DNA of 64,000 nucleotides, from the NCBI GenBank assembly GCA_021413675.1, contig JAIOQA010000312.1, positions 1-64,000 on the forward strand, written 5' to 3'. Below are positions 35,989 through 44,031 of the stretch, piece by piece. Source of the stretch: Deltaproteobacteria bacterium. GTDB taxonomy: Bacteria; Myxococcota_A; Polyangia; Haliangiales; Haliangiaceae. The translations under genes and the position numbers were made by a program. Under the pieces are notes generated by a model. That model made no database searches and had not been told where the DNA came from. It worked only from the letters and a program-made list of their open reading frames with translations. The stretch's first letter is position 1. Every line of letters begins with the position of its first letter.

Positions 35989-36659
35989 GCGCGTCGCTGT
36001 CCGGGTTCCGGACAATCGGGCGCGCGGCGCTGATCGTGGTCGCCGCGCTCGCGGCCGGCTGCGGCGCGTACACCAGCTACAAGCAGACCCGGCTGACGCC
36101 GCGCGGCCACACCGACTACCTGTTCGCCGCCGAGCTCCAGGGCGCGAGCACCGGGATGGACGGCGCGCCGATGCCGGAGATCGCGGTCGGCGCGCGGCGC
36201 CGGGTCCACGACCGCATCGACGTCGGCGCGACCGGGACGATCTTGCCGCTGGGCGAGGCGATCACCTCGGCGTCGGCGGAGGTCTCGGGCAAGCTCGCCC
36301 TCGGCCGGCACGGCCGCTGGTCGGCGGCGCTCGGCACCGGCGTCGGCTACCGCGTGACGACCTCGAGCGGGGCGGTCTTCGAGGGCGTGCACGCGGCGGT
36401 GCCGGTGATCCTCGGCGTCGACCTGGGGCGGCACCAGCTGGTGCTGTCGCCGACCGTCGGCTACGAGCGGCTGTGGTCGTCGGGGGCGCGGCCGGTGAGC
36501 CTGCCGTTCGCGGGCTACTCGCTGGGCTTCCGCTGGCAGCTGGCGCGGCGCTGGGCGCTGCTGCCCGAGGCCACCGTCGGCTACACGCCCGCGCGAAACT
36601 ACCGCACGGACAGCTCGCAGCTGTTCCAGGTCGGCCTCGCGGTGCTGTTCACGCGCTGA
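35985..36659 (+). CDS. Outer-membrane beta-barrel-like lipoprotein
   Basis: A 224-residue protein. GTG 35985 overlaps the monooxygenase stop (GTGA) and GGAGG lies about 6 bases before it. The N-terminus is a signal ending LAAGC (Cys26). The rest alternates amphipathic strands (AAELQGASTGMDGAPMPEIA, WSAALGTGVGYRV, QLVLSPTVGYERLW, WALLPEATVGYT) and ends in GLAVLFTR, as in small outer-membrane barrels or OM-associated proteins. It is probably the partner of the monooxygenase. The two signals (lipobox plus barrel pattern) do not normally coexist. Confidence 0.75.
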   Translation: MSASLSGFRTIGRAALIVVAALAAGCGAYTSYKQTRLTPRGHTDYLFAAELQGASTGMDGAPMPEIAVGARRRVHDRIDVGATGTILPLGEAITSASAEVSGKLALGRHGRWSAALGTGVGYRVTTSSGAVFEGVHAAVPVILGVDLGRHQLVLSPTVGYERLWSSGARPVSLPFAGYSLGFRWQLARRWALLPEATVGYTPARNYRTDSSQLFQVGLAVLFTR

Positions 36660-36685
36660 CGACGCGCGATGGCGATCCGTGATCC

Positions 36686-36717
36686 GAAAATACCAACGCG
36701 CCCCGTACGAGGCGCGT
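36686..36717 (-). terminator. Terminator of rplU-rpmA
   Basis: On the minus strand ACGCGCC and GGCGCGT form a 7-base-pair stem around an 8-base loop. TTGGTATTTTC follows. It lies about 29 bases after the rpmA stop and ends the rplU-rpmA transcript. Confidence 0.65.
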
Positions 36718-36745
36718 GTGCTGGGATCGGCCGAACGGCCGTCGC

Positions 36746-37021
36746 TCAGCTGGCGGCGGCGGCGGCAGCGGCCGGGTAGACCGCGACGCGCGTGCGATCG
36801 CGACCCTGGCGCTCGAACTTCACGACGCCGTCGACGAGCGCGAACAGCGTGAAGTCACGGCCGAGGCCGACGTTCGTGCCCGGGTGCACCTTGGTGCCCT
36901 TCTGGCGCACGATGATGCTGCCAGCGCGAACGACCTCGCCGGCAAACCGCTTCACGCCCCGGTACTTCGGGTTCGAGTCGCGGCCGTTGCGGGTAGAGCC
37001 CTGTCCTTTTTTACTAGCCAT
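36746..37021 (-). CDS. rpmA: 50S ribosomal protein L27
   Basis: A 91-residue L27 that starts [19 protein letters not shown] and contains RVKRFAGE-type and [17 protein letters not shown] motifs; it contacts the peptidyl-transferase centre. The C-terminus carries an unusual run of Ala (AAAAAAAS), which is not typical of the family. It is translated after rplU, 27 bases downstream, and ends in a terminator at 36686. Confidence 0.97.
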   Translation of the reverse strand: MASKKGQGSTRNGRDSNPKYRGVKRFAGEVVRAGSIIVRQKGTKVHPGTNVGLGRDFTLFALVDGVVKFERQGRDRTRVAVYPAAAAAAAS

Positions 37022-37048
37022 CGTCGTCTCTCCGTAGGGATCGGGCCC

Positions 37049-37366
37049 TCAGGCCTCGATCGCGCCGATCTTGACCGCCGTGAGCTCCTGGCGGTGGCCG
37101 TTCTTGCGAACGTAGTTCTTGCGCAGGCGGAACTTGAAGACGATCAGCTTCTCGCCGAGCGTCTGCTCCACAATCTGCCCGGTAACCTTCGCACCGGCGA
37201 CCATCGGCTTGCCGATGGTCACCTTGCCGCCGTCTCCGGACGACACGAGGAGCACCTCGTCAAAGGCAATCTGATCACCGGCGTTACCCGGCAACTTCTC
37301 GACGACCACGGTCTGACCGGGCTCGACGCGATACTGTTTTCCACCCGTTTGGATGACGGCGTACAT
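37049..37366 (-). CDS. rplU: 50S ribosomal protein L21
   Basis: A 105-residue L21 beginning MYAVIQTGGKQYRVEPGQ and ending near RKNYVRKNGHRQ, the standard 23S-rRNA-binding family. ATG 37366 has GGAGC about 8 bases upstream and a sigma70-like promoter ends about 35 bases upstream, so a leader of roughly 30 bases is expected. It is followed by rpmA in the same unit. obgE, usually third in this operon, is instead 2 kb away on the other strand. Confidence 0.97.
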   Translation of the reverse strand: MYAVIQTGGKQYRVEPGQTVVVEKLPGNAGDQIAFDEVLLVSSGDGGKVTIGKPMVAGAKVTGQIVEQTLGEKLIVFKFRLRKNYVRKNGHRQELTAVKIGAIEA

Positions 37367-37401
37367 GGCTGGTAGCTCCGATCTAGCTTTCGGAACCGCG
37401 G

Positions 37402-37429
37402 ACTCTACTCGCCAAAGCGTCCCCGTCAA
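37402..37429 (-). promoter_or_regulatory. Promoter of rplU-rpmA
   Basis: On the minus strand TTGACG (37429-37424), a 16-base spacer and TAGAGT (37407-37402). It is the only good sigma70 match in this gap and faces the L21 gene. Confidence 0.6.
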
Positions 37430-37475
37430 GATGATCGCACTGGATCAACAGAATCACTTCCGGAGTAACCGCGGA

Positions 37476-38120
37476 TCAGCCACTTACACTAACCCCGGAA
37501 GGGCCAAGTGGCACGCGGCGTGCGCCGATCGCCTCCAGTAAAGCGTCGTCATGGCTCGCGAGGACCACCGCCACGCCGGCCGAGGCCTGTTCACGGATGA
37601 GATCGGCCAGGAGGATCGCGCCGGCCGGGTCGAGCCCGTTGTCGGGCTCGTCGAGGACCAGCAGGGCAGGGGCGCCGACCAGGGCGGCGGCAAGGCACGT
37701 CCGGCGGCGCTGGCCGAGGGACATCCGATCGATGCGGACCGCGGCGATCGGGTCGATCCCGAGCCGGGTGCGGACCGCAGGAGCCAAGGGTTCCGAGCCC
37801 TTGACCGCGGCGACCAGGGCCAGGACCTCGTCGCCGATGAGGTGGCCGGGCGGATCCGCGGCCTCGGGCACATAGCCGAGTAATCCTCTGGCCTTGCGGC
37901 GCTCGCGCTGAGGGCCCCAGACGGCGTGGCCGTCGATCAGGACCGCGCCATCGTCCGGCGGCAGCGCCCCGGCGATGATCGCCAGCAGGGTCGACTTGCC
38001 GGTGCCATTGGGGCCAACGATTCCAATGATCTCGCCGGCCTCGACCGACAGCGAGAGTCCGCTCAGGACCCGGCGCCCGGCCCGGCGTACGCCGACCTTG
38101 TGCACGACCAGCCGGGTCAT
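37476..38120 (-). CDS. ABC transporter ATP-binding protein
   Basis: A 214-residue ABC ATPase of typical exporter size. Walker A GPNGTGKST, Q-loop LGYVPEAADPP, signature MSLGQRRRTCLAAAL and Walker B ALLVLDEPDNGLDP are present, and the H-loop is LASHD. It pairs with the membrane protein encoded just upstream; the ATG overlaps that gene's stop by 4 bases. The exported substrate is unknown. The C-terminus is short. Confidence 0.9.
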   Translation of the reverse strand: MTRLVVHKVGVRRAGRRVLSGLSLSVEAGEIIGIVGPNGTGKSTLLAIIAGALPPDDGAVLIDGHAVWGPQRERRKARGLLGYVPEAADPPGHLIGDEVLALVAAVKGSEPLAPAVRTRLGIDPIAAVRIDRMSLGQRRRTCLAAALVGAPALLVLDEPDNGLDPAGAILLADLIREQASAGVAVVLASHDDALLEAIGARRVPLGPSGVSVSG

Positions 38121-39211
38121 CGGGGCCTCGGCGCGGCCAGGCCGCCCATCATCCCCACCGCGCTGGCGCCCACCACCAGCGCGCCGCTCAGGCCGATCGC
38201 GCCGACCGCCATCGCGGTCATCACCGTGGCCCCGACCAGCATGACCACCACCCGGGTCCCATCGAATCCGGACGGCGCGGCGGCGGCCCAGGCCCCGGCG
38301 CGCACCGCGATCGCGCCCAGGCCCGCGCCGACCGCGGCGGCGCCGAGCACGCCGTCCACCACCACGGCCCCGGCGACCAGCGCTCCGGCCGCCGCCACGA
38401 TCAGGCCGAGCGCCGCGCCGATCGCCGCGAGCGCGACCGCCTGCGCGGCGATCTGCTGCGCGCGACCCACGCCGGCGATCCAGCGCGCGGCCAGGTCGCT
38501 CTCGACCACCGGCGCGACCAGCCCCGCGAGCCCGAGCGGCACCGCGAGCGCCGCGGCGACCAGCGTCGCGGCGAGCCCGCCGTCGTCGAGGTCGTTGCTC
38601 ACGGCGATCATCCCGGCCATCGCGCCGGCGAGCATCGCCCAGGCCAGCGCGCGCACCAGCGCCGCGCCGCGCCGGCGCACGATCGCCCGCACGTGCACGC
38701 CGGCCAGCGCGCCGACCGCGGTCCGCCAGCGCGGCGCGCGCGTCCGCATCGGCCACCGGATCCCGCCGACGACGACCATCGCGATCGCGGCGGCGGTCGT
38801 CGCGATCGCCCCGACGATCGGGCCCTCGCCGGCGATCCACAAGAGCGCCCACGGCCACTGCACCGCGAGCGCGATCGCCGCGATCACGATCCACGGCGTC
38901 GCGCGCGATCCGGGCAGCGCGCGCAGCCAGCCCGGCGCCGCGGTCCGCATCGCGGCGCCGATCGGCGCGGTCAGCACCAGCCACATCGCCGCCATCGCCG
39001 CGCCCGCCGCGGGCTCGCCCCGCGCGATCCGCGTCGCGTCGTGGGCCTGCATGCCGGTGCCGCCGAACACCACGCCGGCGGCGATCGCGACCCCGGCCCA
39101 GACCGGCACCGCGCGCCGCGCTGCGGCCGCGCCGACGAGCCGCAGCCAGATCCCCGGCCACGCGCCGGGCCGGGCCGCGCGAGCTGCGGTGGCGATCATC
39201 GCGCGCACCAT
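38117..39211 (-). CDS. ABC exporter membrane protein (multi-pass)
   Basis: A 364-residue very Ala/Val-rich integral membrane protein with about ten hydrophobic segments (for example VWAGVAIAAGVVFGG, MWLVLTAPIGAAM, ALAVQWPWALLWIAG, TVMTAMAVGAIGLSGALV). It has no catalytic motif, and with the overlapping ATPase gene downstream it forms a simple two-gene ABC-2-like exporter. Start ATG 39211 (a second ATG is at 39199). Ala runs are long, so the helix count is approximate. Confidence 0.82.
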   Translation of the reverse strand: MVRAMIATAARAARPGAWPGIWLRLVGAAAARRAVPVWAGVAIAAGVVFGGTGMQAHDATRIARGEPAAGAAMAAMWLVLTAPIGAAMRTAAPGWLRALPGSRATPWIVIAAIALAVQWPWALLWIAGEGPIVGAIATTAAAIAMVVVGGIRWPMRTRAPRWRTAVGALAGVHVRAIVRRRGAALVRALAWAMLAGAMAGMIAVSNDLDDGGLAATLVAAALAVPLGLAGLVAPVVESDLAARWIAGVGRAQQIAAQAVALAAIGAALGLIVAAAGALVAGAVVVDGVLGAAAVGAGLGAIAVRAGAWAAAAPSGFDGTRVVVMLVGATVMTAMAVGAIGLSGALVVGASAVGMMGGLAAPRPR

Positions 39212-39347
39212 AACGCAGACCCTCGGATCGCGCTGTCGGTTGCCTTTCTTCGACGAGAACCGCGCTTCACCGGACCCCGCGCGCCCCCTCGTTCGCCAAA
39301 CTCGGAGTTGACCGCCGGCCCGGCGCGACCTATTCCTTGCCGCCGCC

Positions 39348-40400
39348 ATGCAGTTCATCGACGAGGCCATCATCCAGGTTCGCGCCGGCGACGGCGGCGA
39401 CGGCTCGTCGGCGATGCGGCGCGAGGACAACGTTCCCCGCGGCGGCCCGTCCGGCGGCGACGGCGGCGACGGCGGCAGCATCCTGATCGTCGCCGATCCG
39501 CAGCTCGGCACGCTGCTCGACTTCAAGTACAAGCGGCACTACAAGGCCGACGGCGGCGAGCCCGGGCGCAACAAGGACCAGTACGGCAAGCGCGGCGACG
39601 ACCTCACGCTGCGCGTCCCGGTCGGCACCGTCGTCTACGACGACGAATCGGGCGCGGAGCTCGCCGATCTGCTGACCGCCGGCACGCAGTTCACGGTCGC
39701 GCGCGGCGGCGTCGGCGGCCGCGGCAACATCCACTTCAAGACGCCGTGGAACCAGGCGCCGCGCACCGCGGAGGCCGGCACGCCCGGCGAGGAGCGCCGC
39801 CTGCGGCTCGAGCTCAAGCTGCTCGCCGACGTCGGCCTGCTCGGCTACCCCAACGTCGGCAAGTCGACGTTCATCTCGCGCGTGTCGCGGGCGCGGCCCA
39901 AGGTCGCCGATTACCCGTTCACCACGCTCGTCCCCAACCTCGGCGTCGTGCAGCTGTCCGGGGAACGCGACTTCGTCATCGCCGACATCCCCGGCCTGAT
40001 CGAGGGCGCCGCCGACGGCGCCGGCCTCGGCCACCAGTTCCTGCGCCACGTCGAGCGCTGCCGCGTGCTGCTGCACATCGTCGAGGATTCGTTCACGACC
40101 GGCGACGAGCGCGAGCCGCTCAAGGACTTCGACACGATCAACCGCGAGCTCGAGCGCTACGCACCGGGCCTCGCGTCCAAGCCGCAGCTGGTCGCGCTCA
40201 ACAAGCTCGACGCCGGCACGCACAGCGCCTCGGTCGAGGAGCTGGTCGCGGCGTTCGCCGCGCGCGGCATCACGCTCCATCCGATCTCCGCGGCGACCGG
40301 CGAGGGCATCCCGGCGCTCCTCGAGAAGATGTGGCCGTACGTGGCCACCGGACGCAACGACGCCGCCGGCATCGCGCCGCCCCCGCGCGACGACGACTGA
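39348..40400 (+). CDS. obgE: Obg GTPase (ribosome assembly / stress)
   Basis: A 350-residue Obg/CgtA-type GTPase. The glycine-rich Obg domain is present (GGDGGDGGS, RGNIHFKTPWNQAPR), followed by the G domain with G1 GYPNVGKST (about 167-175), G3 ADIPGLIEGA and G4 LNKLD. It binds the 50S subunit and links ribosome maturation to growth and stress. TATTCC lies about 11 bases upstream of the ATG, so the leader is short. In most bacteria obgE follows rplU-rpmA; here they are divergent and separated by an ABC exporter. Confidence 0.96.
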   Translation: MQFIDEAIIQVRAGDGGDGSSAMRREDNVPRGGPSGGDGGDGGSILIVADPQLGTLLDFKYKRHYKADGGEPGRNKDQYGKRGDDLTLRVPVGTVVYDDESGAELADLLTAGTQFTVARGGVGGRGNIHFKTPWNQAPRTAEAGTPGEERRLRLELKLLADVGLLGYPNVGKSTFISRVSRARPKVADYPFTTLVPNLGVVQLSGERDFVIADIPGLIEGAADGAGLGHQFLRHVERCRVLLHIVEDSFTTGDEREPLKDFDTINRELERYAPGLASKPQLVALNKLDAGTHSASVEELVAAFAARGITLHPISAATGEGIPALLEKMWPYVATGRNDAAGIAPPPRDDD

Positions 40401-40478
40401 CGCGCGGTCGGCCGCGAGCGTGAGGGCCGCATCACGCCGCAACAGAACGCAACACCAGCGCCAGGACGCAGTCCTCGG

Positions 40479-40490
40479 CGGAAATTTCCG
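40479..40490. promoter_or_regulatory. Palindrome CGGAAATTTCCG
   Basis: A perfect 12-base palindrome in the 279-base gap between obgE and the Glt-like operon, 65 bases before the operon's -35. The AT core is unusual in this GC-rich DNA. It could be an operator; no regulator is known. Confidence 0.35.
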
Positions 40491-40554
40491 GCGATCGGCA
40501 CCGCTCCCGCGCCGGGTCGGGCGTGACCCTGGTCATTCGATCCGGGGCGTTGCC

Positions 40555-40583
40555 TTGAGTCATGGCCGGGGGGGTGTTACAAC
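40555..40583 (+). promoter_or_regulatory. Sigma70-like promoter of the Glt-like operon
   Basis: TTGAGT (40555-40560), a 17-base spacer and TACAAC (40578-40583). It leaves a leader of about 90 bases before ATG 40680. The leader contains CCGGTTGC twice. Confidence 0.5.
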
Positions 40584-40679
40584 CGCTCCATTCCACTATT
40601 GATTGTGACCGGTTGCCGTCGGCCGGTTGCACGGGGCTCACGGGGTGGAAGCCACGGGGAGCCCGGTTTCGGAGAACCC

Positions 40680-41540
40680 ATGCCCTCACTGTCGACTGTC
40701 CGCTCGAGCGCCCGCCGCGGCGCGGTTCCAGCCCTCGCTGTCGTCGTCGCTGCGGCGATGTCGTGGGCGACCTTCGCTCGCGCGGGCAACACGACGCCCG
40801 CTGCGGGATCGGGCAAGGGCAGCGCGGCCGGATCGGGCAGCGCCGCGGCAGCGGGCTCCGGTTCGGCGGCGGGCTCGGGCTCGGCAGCGGGCTCGGGCTC
40901 GGCGGCGGGCTCGGGGAGCGCGGCGGGTTCGGGCTCGGGCTCGGCGGTCGTTCCGCCGCCCGCGCCGGTGAACCCCGAGGACGTGCCCGTCGATCTGCGC
41001 CTGCGCCAGATCGAGCAGCGCGTGCAGTCGCTCAAGGAGCGCGCCTGGCAGCACAAGGCGCACATCGCGATGATCAAGGAAGCGGTCATCGGCGGCGGCG
41101 TCGGCGCGCAGGCGTCGATCACGCACGAGAACAACATGGGCGCGTCGTTCCGGCTCATCAAGCTGACCTACTCGCTCGACGGCACGCAGGTGTTCTCGAA
41201 GTCCGACGACGACGGCGAGACGCTCTACAAGGAAAAGACCTTCGACATCGTGACCGGCCCGATCGCGCCGGGCAGCCACACGCTGGCGGTCCACGCGATC
41301 TACCGCGGTCACGGCTACGGCGTGTTCAAGTACCTCGACAAGTACACGTTCACGGTCCGCTCGGCGCACACGTTCACCGTCGGCGAGGGCAAGTCGACCA
41401 AGGTCCAGGCGGTCGCGTACGAGAAGGGCAAGGCCAACACGCCGCTCGAGAAGCGCCCCGCGATCGAGTTCAAGGTCACGTCCGCCGCGCCCGACGCCAC
41501 TCCGGCGCCCGCCGCCGCCACTCCCACCGCGGGGAAGTGA
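40680..41540 (+). CDS. Exported protein with Gly-Ser-Ala repeat, first gene of the Glt-like cluster
   Basis: A 286-residue exported protein. ATG 40680 has GGAG about 6 bases upstream. A signal peptide (AVPALAVVVAAAMSWATFARA) is followed by a low-complexity tract of repeats of GSGSAA (about 40-95). A helical segment LRLRQIEQRVQSLKERAWQHK (coiled-coil-like) comes next, then a beta domain (QASITHENNMGASFRLIKLT to FKYLDKYTFTVRSAHTFTVG). Similar proteins, usually mislabelled 'dihydrolipoamide acetyltransferase', head Glt-type clusters in myxobacteria as I recall. It precedes the TPR gene by 1 base. A structural role in the periplasm is inferred. Confidence 0.78.
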   Translation: MPSLSTVRSSARRGAVPALAVVVAAAMSWATFARAGNTTPAAGSGKGSAAGSGSAAAAGSGSAAGSGSAAGSGSAAGSGSAAGSGSGSAVVPPPAPVNPEDVPVDLRLRQIEQRVQSLKERAWQHKAHIAMIKEAVIGGGVGAQASITHENNMGASFRLIKLTYSLDGTQVFSKSDDDGETLYKEKTFDIVTGPIAPGSHTLAVHAIYRGHGYGVFKYLDKYTFTVRSAHTFTVGEGKSTKVQAVAYEKGKANTPLEKRPAIEFKVTSAAPDATPAPAAATPTAGK

Positions 41541-41541
41541 C

Positions 41542-44031
41542 ATGTCCAGGCCTCGTTCCAACCGGGCCTCGCTGGCCCCGGGTGGCGTGCGACGCTGGTC
41601 GCGACGCGCCCTCTACGCGGCGACGCTCGCGCTCGGCCTCGGGCTCGCGCGCCCGGGCCACGCCGACACGCTGCCGCCGATCGCGAGCGCGCTGAAGGGC
41701 GCCGAGGCCGAGGCCGACGCGCTCGGCAAGGGCATCCAGCGCCCCGACCGCGCCACCGGCGGCAAGGCCGAGTTCGCGCGCCACCTCGTCGACGCGCAGG
41801 TCGCGTTCCGCCTCGGCAACTTCGCCGACTGCGTGACGCTGCTCTACGACGTGATCGGCCAGGGCAAGGGCGCCCCCGACTACGACGTCGCGCTCTACTT
41901 CATGGGCGAGGCGAGCTACCAGCGCGGCGATCGCGGCGCGGCGCGCAGCTACTTCCAGCAGCTCGTCACCGAGGTGCCGACCAGCAAGTTCGAGGTCAAG
42001 GCGCTCGAGCGCCTGGTCGATCTCGCGATCGCGCTGGGCGAGCCGACCGCGGCCGCCGACGCGGTGAGCGCGCTCGATCGCGTGTCCGGCGAGCGGACAC
42101 AGGAGATCGCGTACGTCCGCGGCAAGTACGCGCTGGCCACCGGCCAGAACGAGGAGGCGCTGCACTGGTTCACCGAGATCGGGACCACCGGCGACTTCGC
42201 GTTCCAGGCGGCGTACCTGTCGGGCACGACCTACGTCGCGATGGGTGACCTCGGCAAGGCCGCGCAGGTCTTCGCCGACATCGTCGCGAAGCAGCCCAAG
42301 AAGCCCAACGAGCGCCGCGTGACCGAGATGGCCGCGCTCGCGCTCGGCCGGATCTACTACGAGCGCGATCAGCCGGCGAAGGCGATCGACGCGTACCTCA
42401 TGATCGATCGCAAGAGCGATCTGTTCGACGACGCGCTCTTCGAGGTCGCGTGGGTCTACGTGAAGGGCAAGCAGTTCGATCGGGCGCTGCGCGCGCTCGA
42501 GCTGCTCGCGCTCAACGATCCCAGCTCGCAGAAGCTGTCGACCGTCCGGATCCTCGAGGGCAACCTGCGCATCCGCAAGGCGCAGAACATCCACCAGCAG
42601 CAGATCGACGGCGTCTTCACCGGCAAGGCGGATCCCGAGGCGGAGTACAAGAAGGCCGAGGAGCTGTTCGCCTCGACCCGCGACCTCTACGGCCCCGCGT
42701 ACCACGCGCTCGCCGATCTGGTCGCCGCCCAGGGCGACGGCGGCAAGTACATGCCGCAGATCACCGGCCGCGCCGCCGCCGGGTTCCAGATCCACGAGAC
42801 CCTGCCCGAGGTCGCGGCCTCGTGGCTGCGCGCCGAGCCCACGGTCCAGCGCATCGTCGCGATCGAGAACGACCTGGCCGAGATCCAGGCCAACATCTCG
42901 AACGCCGAGCGCTCTATCGCGCGGCTCAAGGTCACGCTCGCCTCGCCCGATCCGCTGGCGGCCTTCCCGACGCTGGTCGAGCGCCGCGGCCGGGTCCGCG
43001 AGGTCCGGACCACCGTGGTCAACCAGCGCCAGCTCCTCGCCGACGAGGAGTACGAGCTGGTCAAGGGCGCCAAGGGCACCGACATGATGGAGCTCGAGTC
43101 GGCGCACCTCGCCCGCGCAAAGGCGGCCGAGGCGTTCGCGCAGATCCCCGAGCAGCGCGCCGCGCAGTTCGAGGCGGCGACCGCGATGCAGGCGAAGATC
43201 GACGACTACGACAAGCAGCTCTCGGAGGCGGCGGCCGCGGTCAACTCGATCGAGGCCACCGGCGCCGCGATCCGCACGTACCTCACGAGCATGCCGTCGA
43301 TGCCGCCGGACGTGCGCGCGACGGTCGAGCAGCAGCTCGGCGAGTTCGGCCCCGACATCGACGCCGACGAGGCCGAGATCGAGGCCCTGCACCGCGAGAT
43401 CGCGCTGGCCCGCGAGGCCACCGCGCCGGTCGACACGCTGCGGCCGCAGGAGCTGCAGCTCCGCGCCGCGCTGCTGGCCGCGCTCGACGACGAGCACATC
43501 GCGGCGTCGCGCCAGCTCGCGAGCACCAGCGGCGACACCCGCAAGCGCGCCGATCTGATCGCCGCGATGATCGCGCAGGCCAAGCGGGTCGACGCGCGCC
43601 TCGACAGCGACGACAAGGACCTCGATCAGGTGGCGGCCGCGGCCACCGCCGACACCAAGCTCGAGCTCGAGCGCCAGAGCACCCAGCTCGTCACCTTCCG
43701 CACCCAGCTCGACGCCGTCGACGCGGAGTCCCAGGCGATCGGCGGCGAGCTGCTCACCGCCTCGTTCGACGTGGTCAAGACCAAGCTCTACGACATCCTC
43801 GTGCGCGCCGACGTCGGCGTGATCGACGTGTCGTGGTCGCGCAAGGAGGAGGCCGGCGACGAGCAGAAGCGGCTGAACCTCGAGAAGCAGCGCGAGGTGA
43901 AGCAGATCAAGGACGAGTTCCGCGAGATCCTCGAGGAGGCTGAGCCGGCGCCCGCGCCGACCCCGCCGCCGAACGGAGATCCCGGCGCCGCGCCCGCGGG
44001 CACGCCCGCCCCGACCGGAGGCACGCGCTGA
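41542..44031 (+). CDS. Periplasmic TPR/coiled-coil protein of the Glt-like cluster
   Basis: An 829-residue protein with signal peptide (ALYAATLALGLGLARPGHA). Residues about 60-330 are TPR helices (YFMGEASYQRGDRGAARSYF, LGRIYYERDQPAKAIDAYLM, then FEVAWVYVKGKQFDRALRAL). Residues about 430-740 are long coiled coils rich in Ala/Glu/Arg (ANISNAERSIARLKV, VKDEFREILEEAEP). It ends in a Pro-rich tail. By position and layout it could be the GltC/NfsC-like TPR component, but the assignment is uncertain. The next gene starts on the last base of its stop (TGATG), indicating coupling. Confidence 0.8.
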   Translation: MSRPRSNRASLAPGGVRRWSRRALYAATLALGLGLARPGHADTLPPIASALKGAEAEADALGKGIQRPDRATGGKAEFARHLVDAQVAFRLGNFADCVTLLYDVIGQGKGAPDYDVALYFMGEASYQRGDRGAARSYFQQLVTEVPTSKFEVKALERLVDLAIALGEPTAAADAVSALDRVSGERTQEIAYVRGKYALATGQNEEALHWFTEIGTTGDFAFQAAYLSGTTYVAMGDLGKAAQVFADIVAKQPKKPNERRVTEMAALALGRIYYERDQPAKAIDAYLMIDRKSDLFDDALFEVAWVYVKGKQFDRALRALELLALNDPSSQKLSTVRILEGNLRIRKAQNIHQQQIDGVFTGKADPEAEYKKAEELFASTRDLYGPAYHALADLVAAQGDGGKYMPQITGRAAAGFQIHETLPEVAASWLRAEPTVQRIVAIENDLAEIQANISNAERSIARLKVTLASPDPLAAFPTLVERRGRVREVRTTVVNQRQLLADEEYELVKGAKGTDMMELESAHLARAKAAEAFAQIPEQRAAQFEAATAMQAKIDDYDKQLSEAAAAVNSIEATGAAIRTYLTSMPSMPPDVRATVEQQLGEFGPDIDADEAEIEALHREIALAREATAPVDTLRPQELQLRAALLAALDDEHIAASRQLASTSGDTRKRADLIAAMIAQAKRVDARLDSDDKDLDQVAAAATADTKLELERQSTQLVTFRTQLDAVDAESQAIGGELLTASFDVVKTKLYDILVRADVGVIDVSWSRKEEAGDEQKRLNLEKQREVKQIKDEFREILEEAEPAPAPTPPPNGDPGAAPAGTPAPTGGTR

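Noticed and set aside
40830-40950. Short spaced repeats resembling a CRISPR array
   Set aside because: They are codon repeats of a Gly-Ser-Ala linker in frame, without unique spacers.
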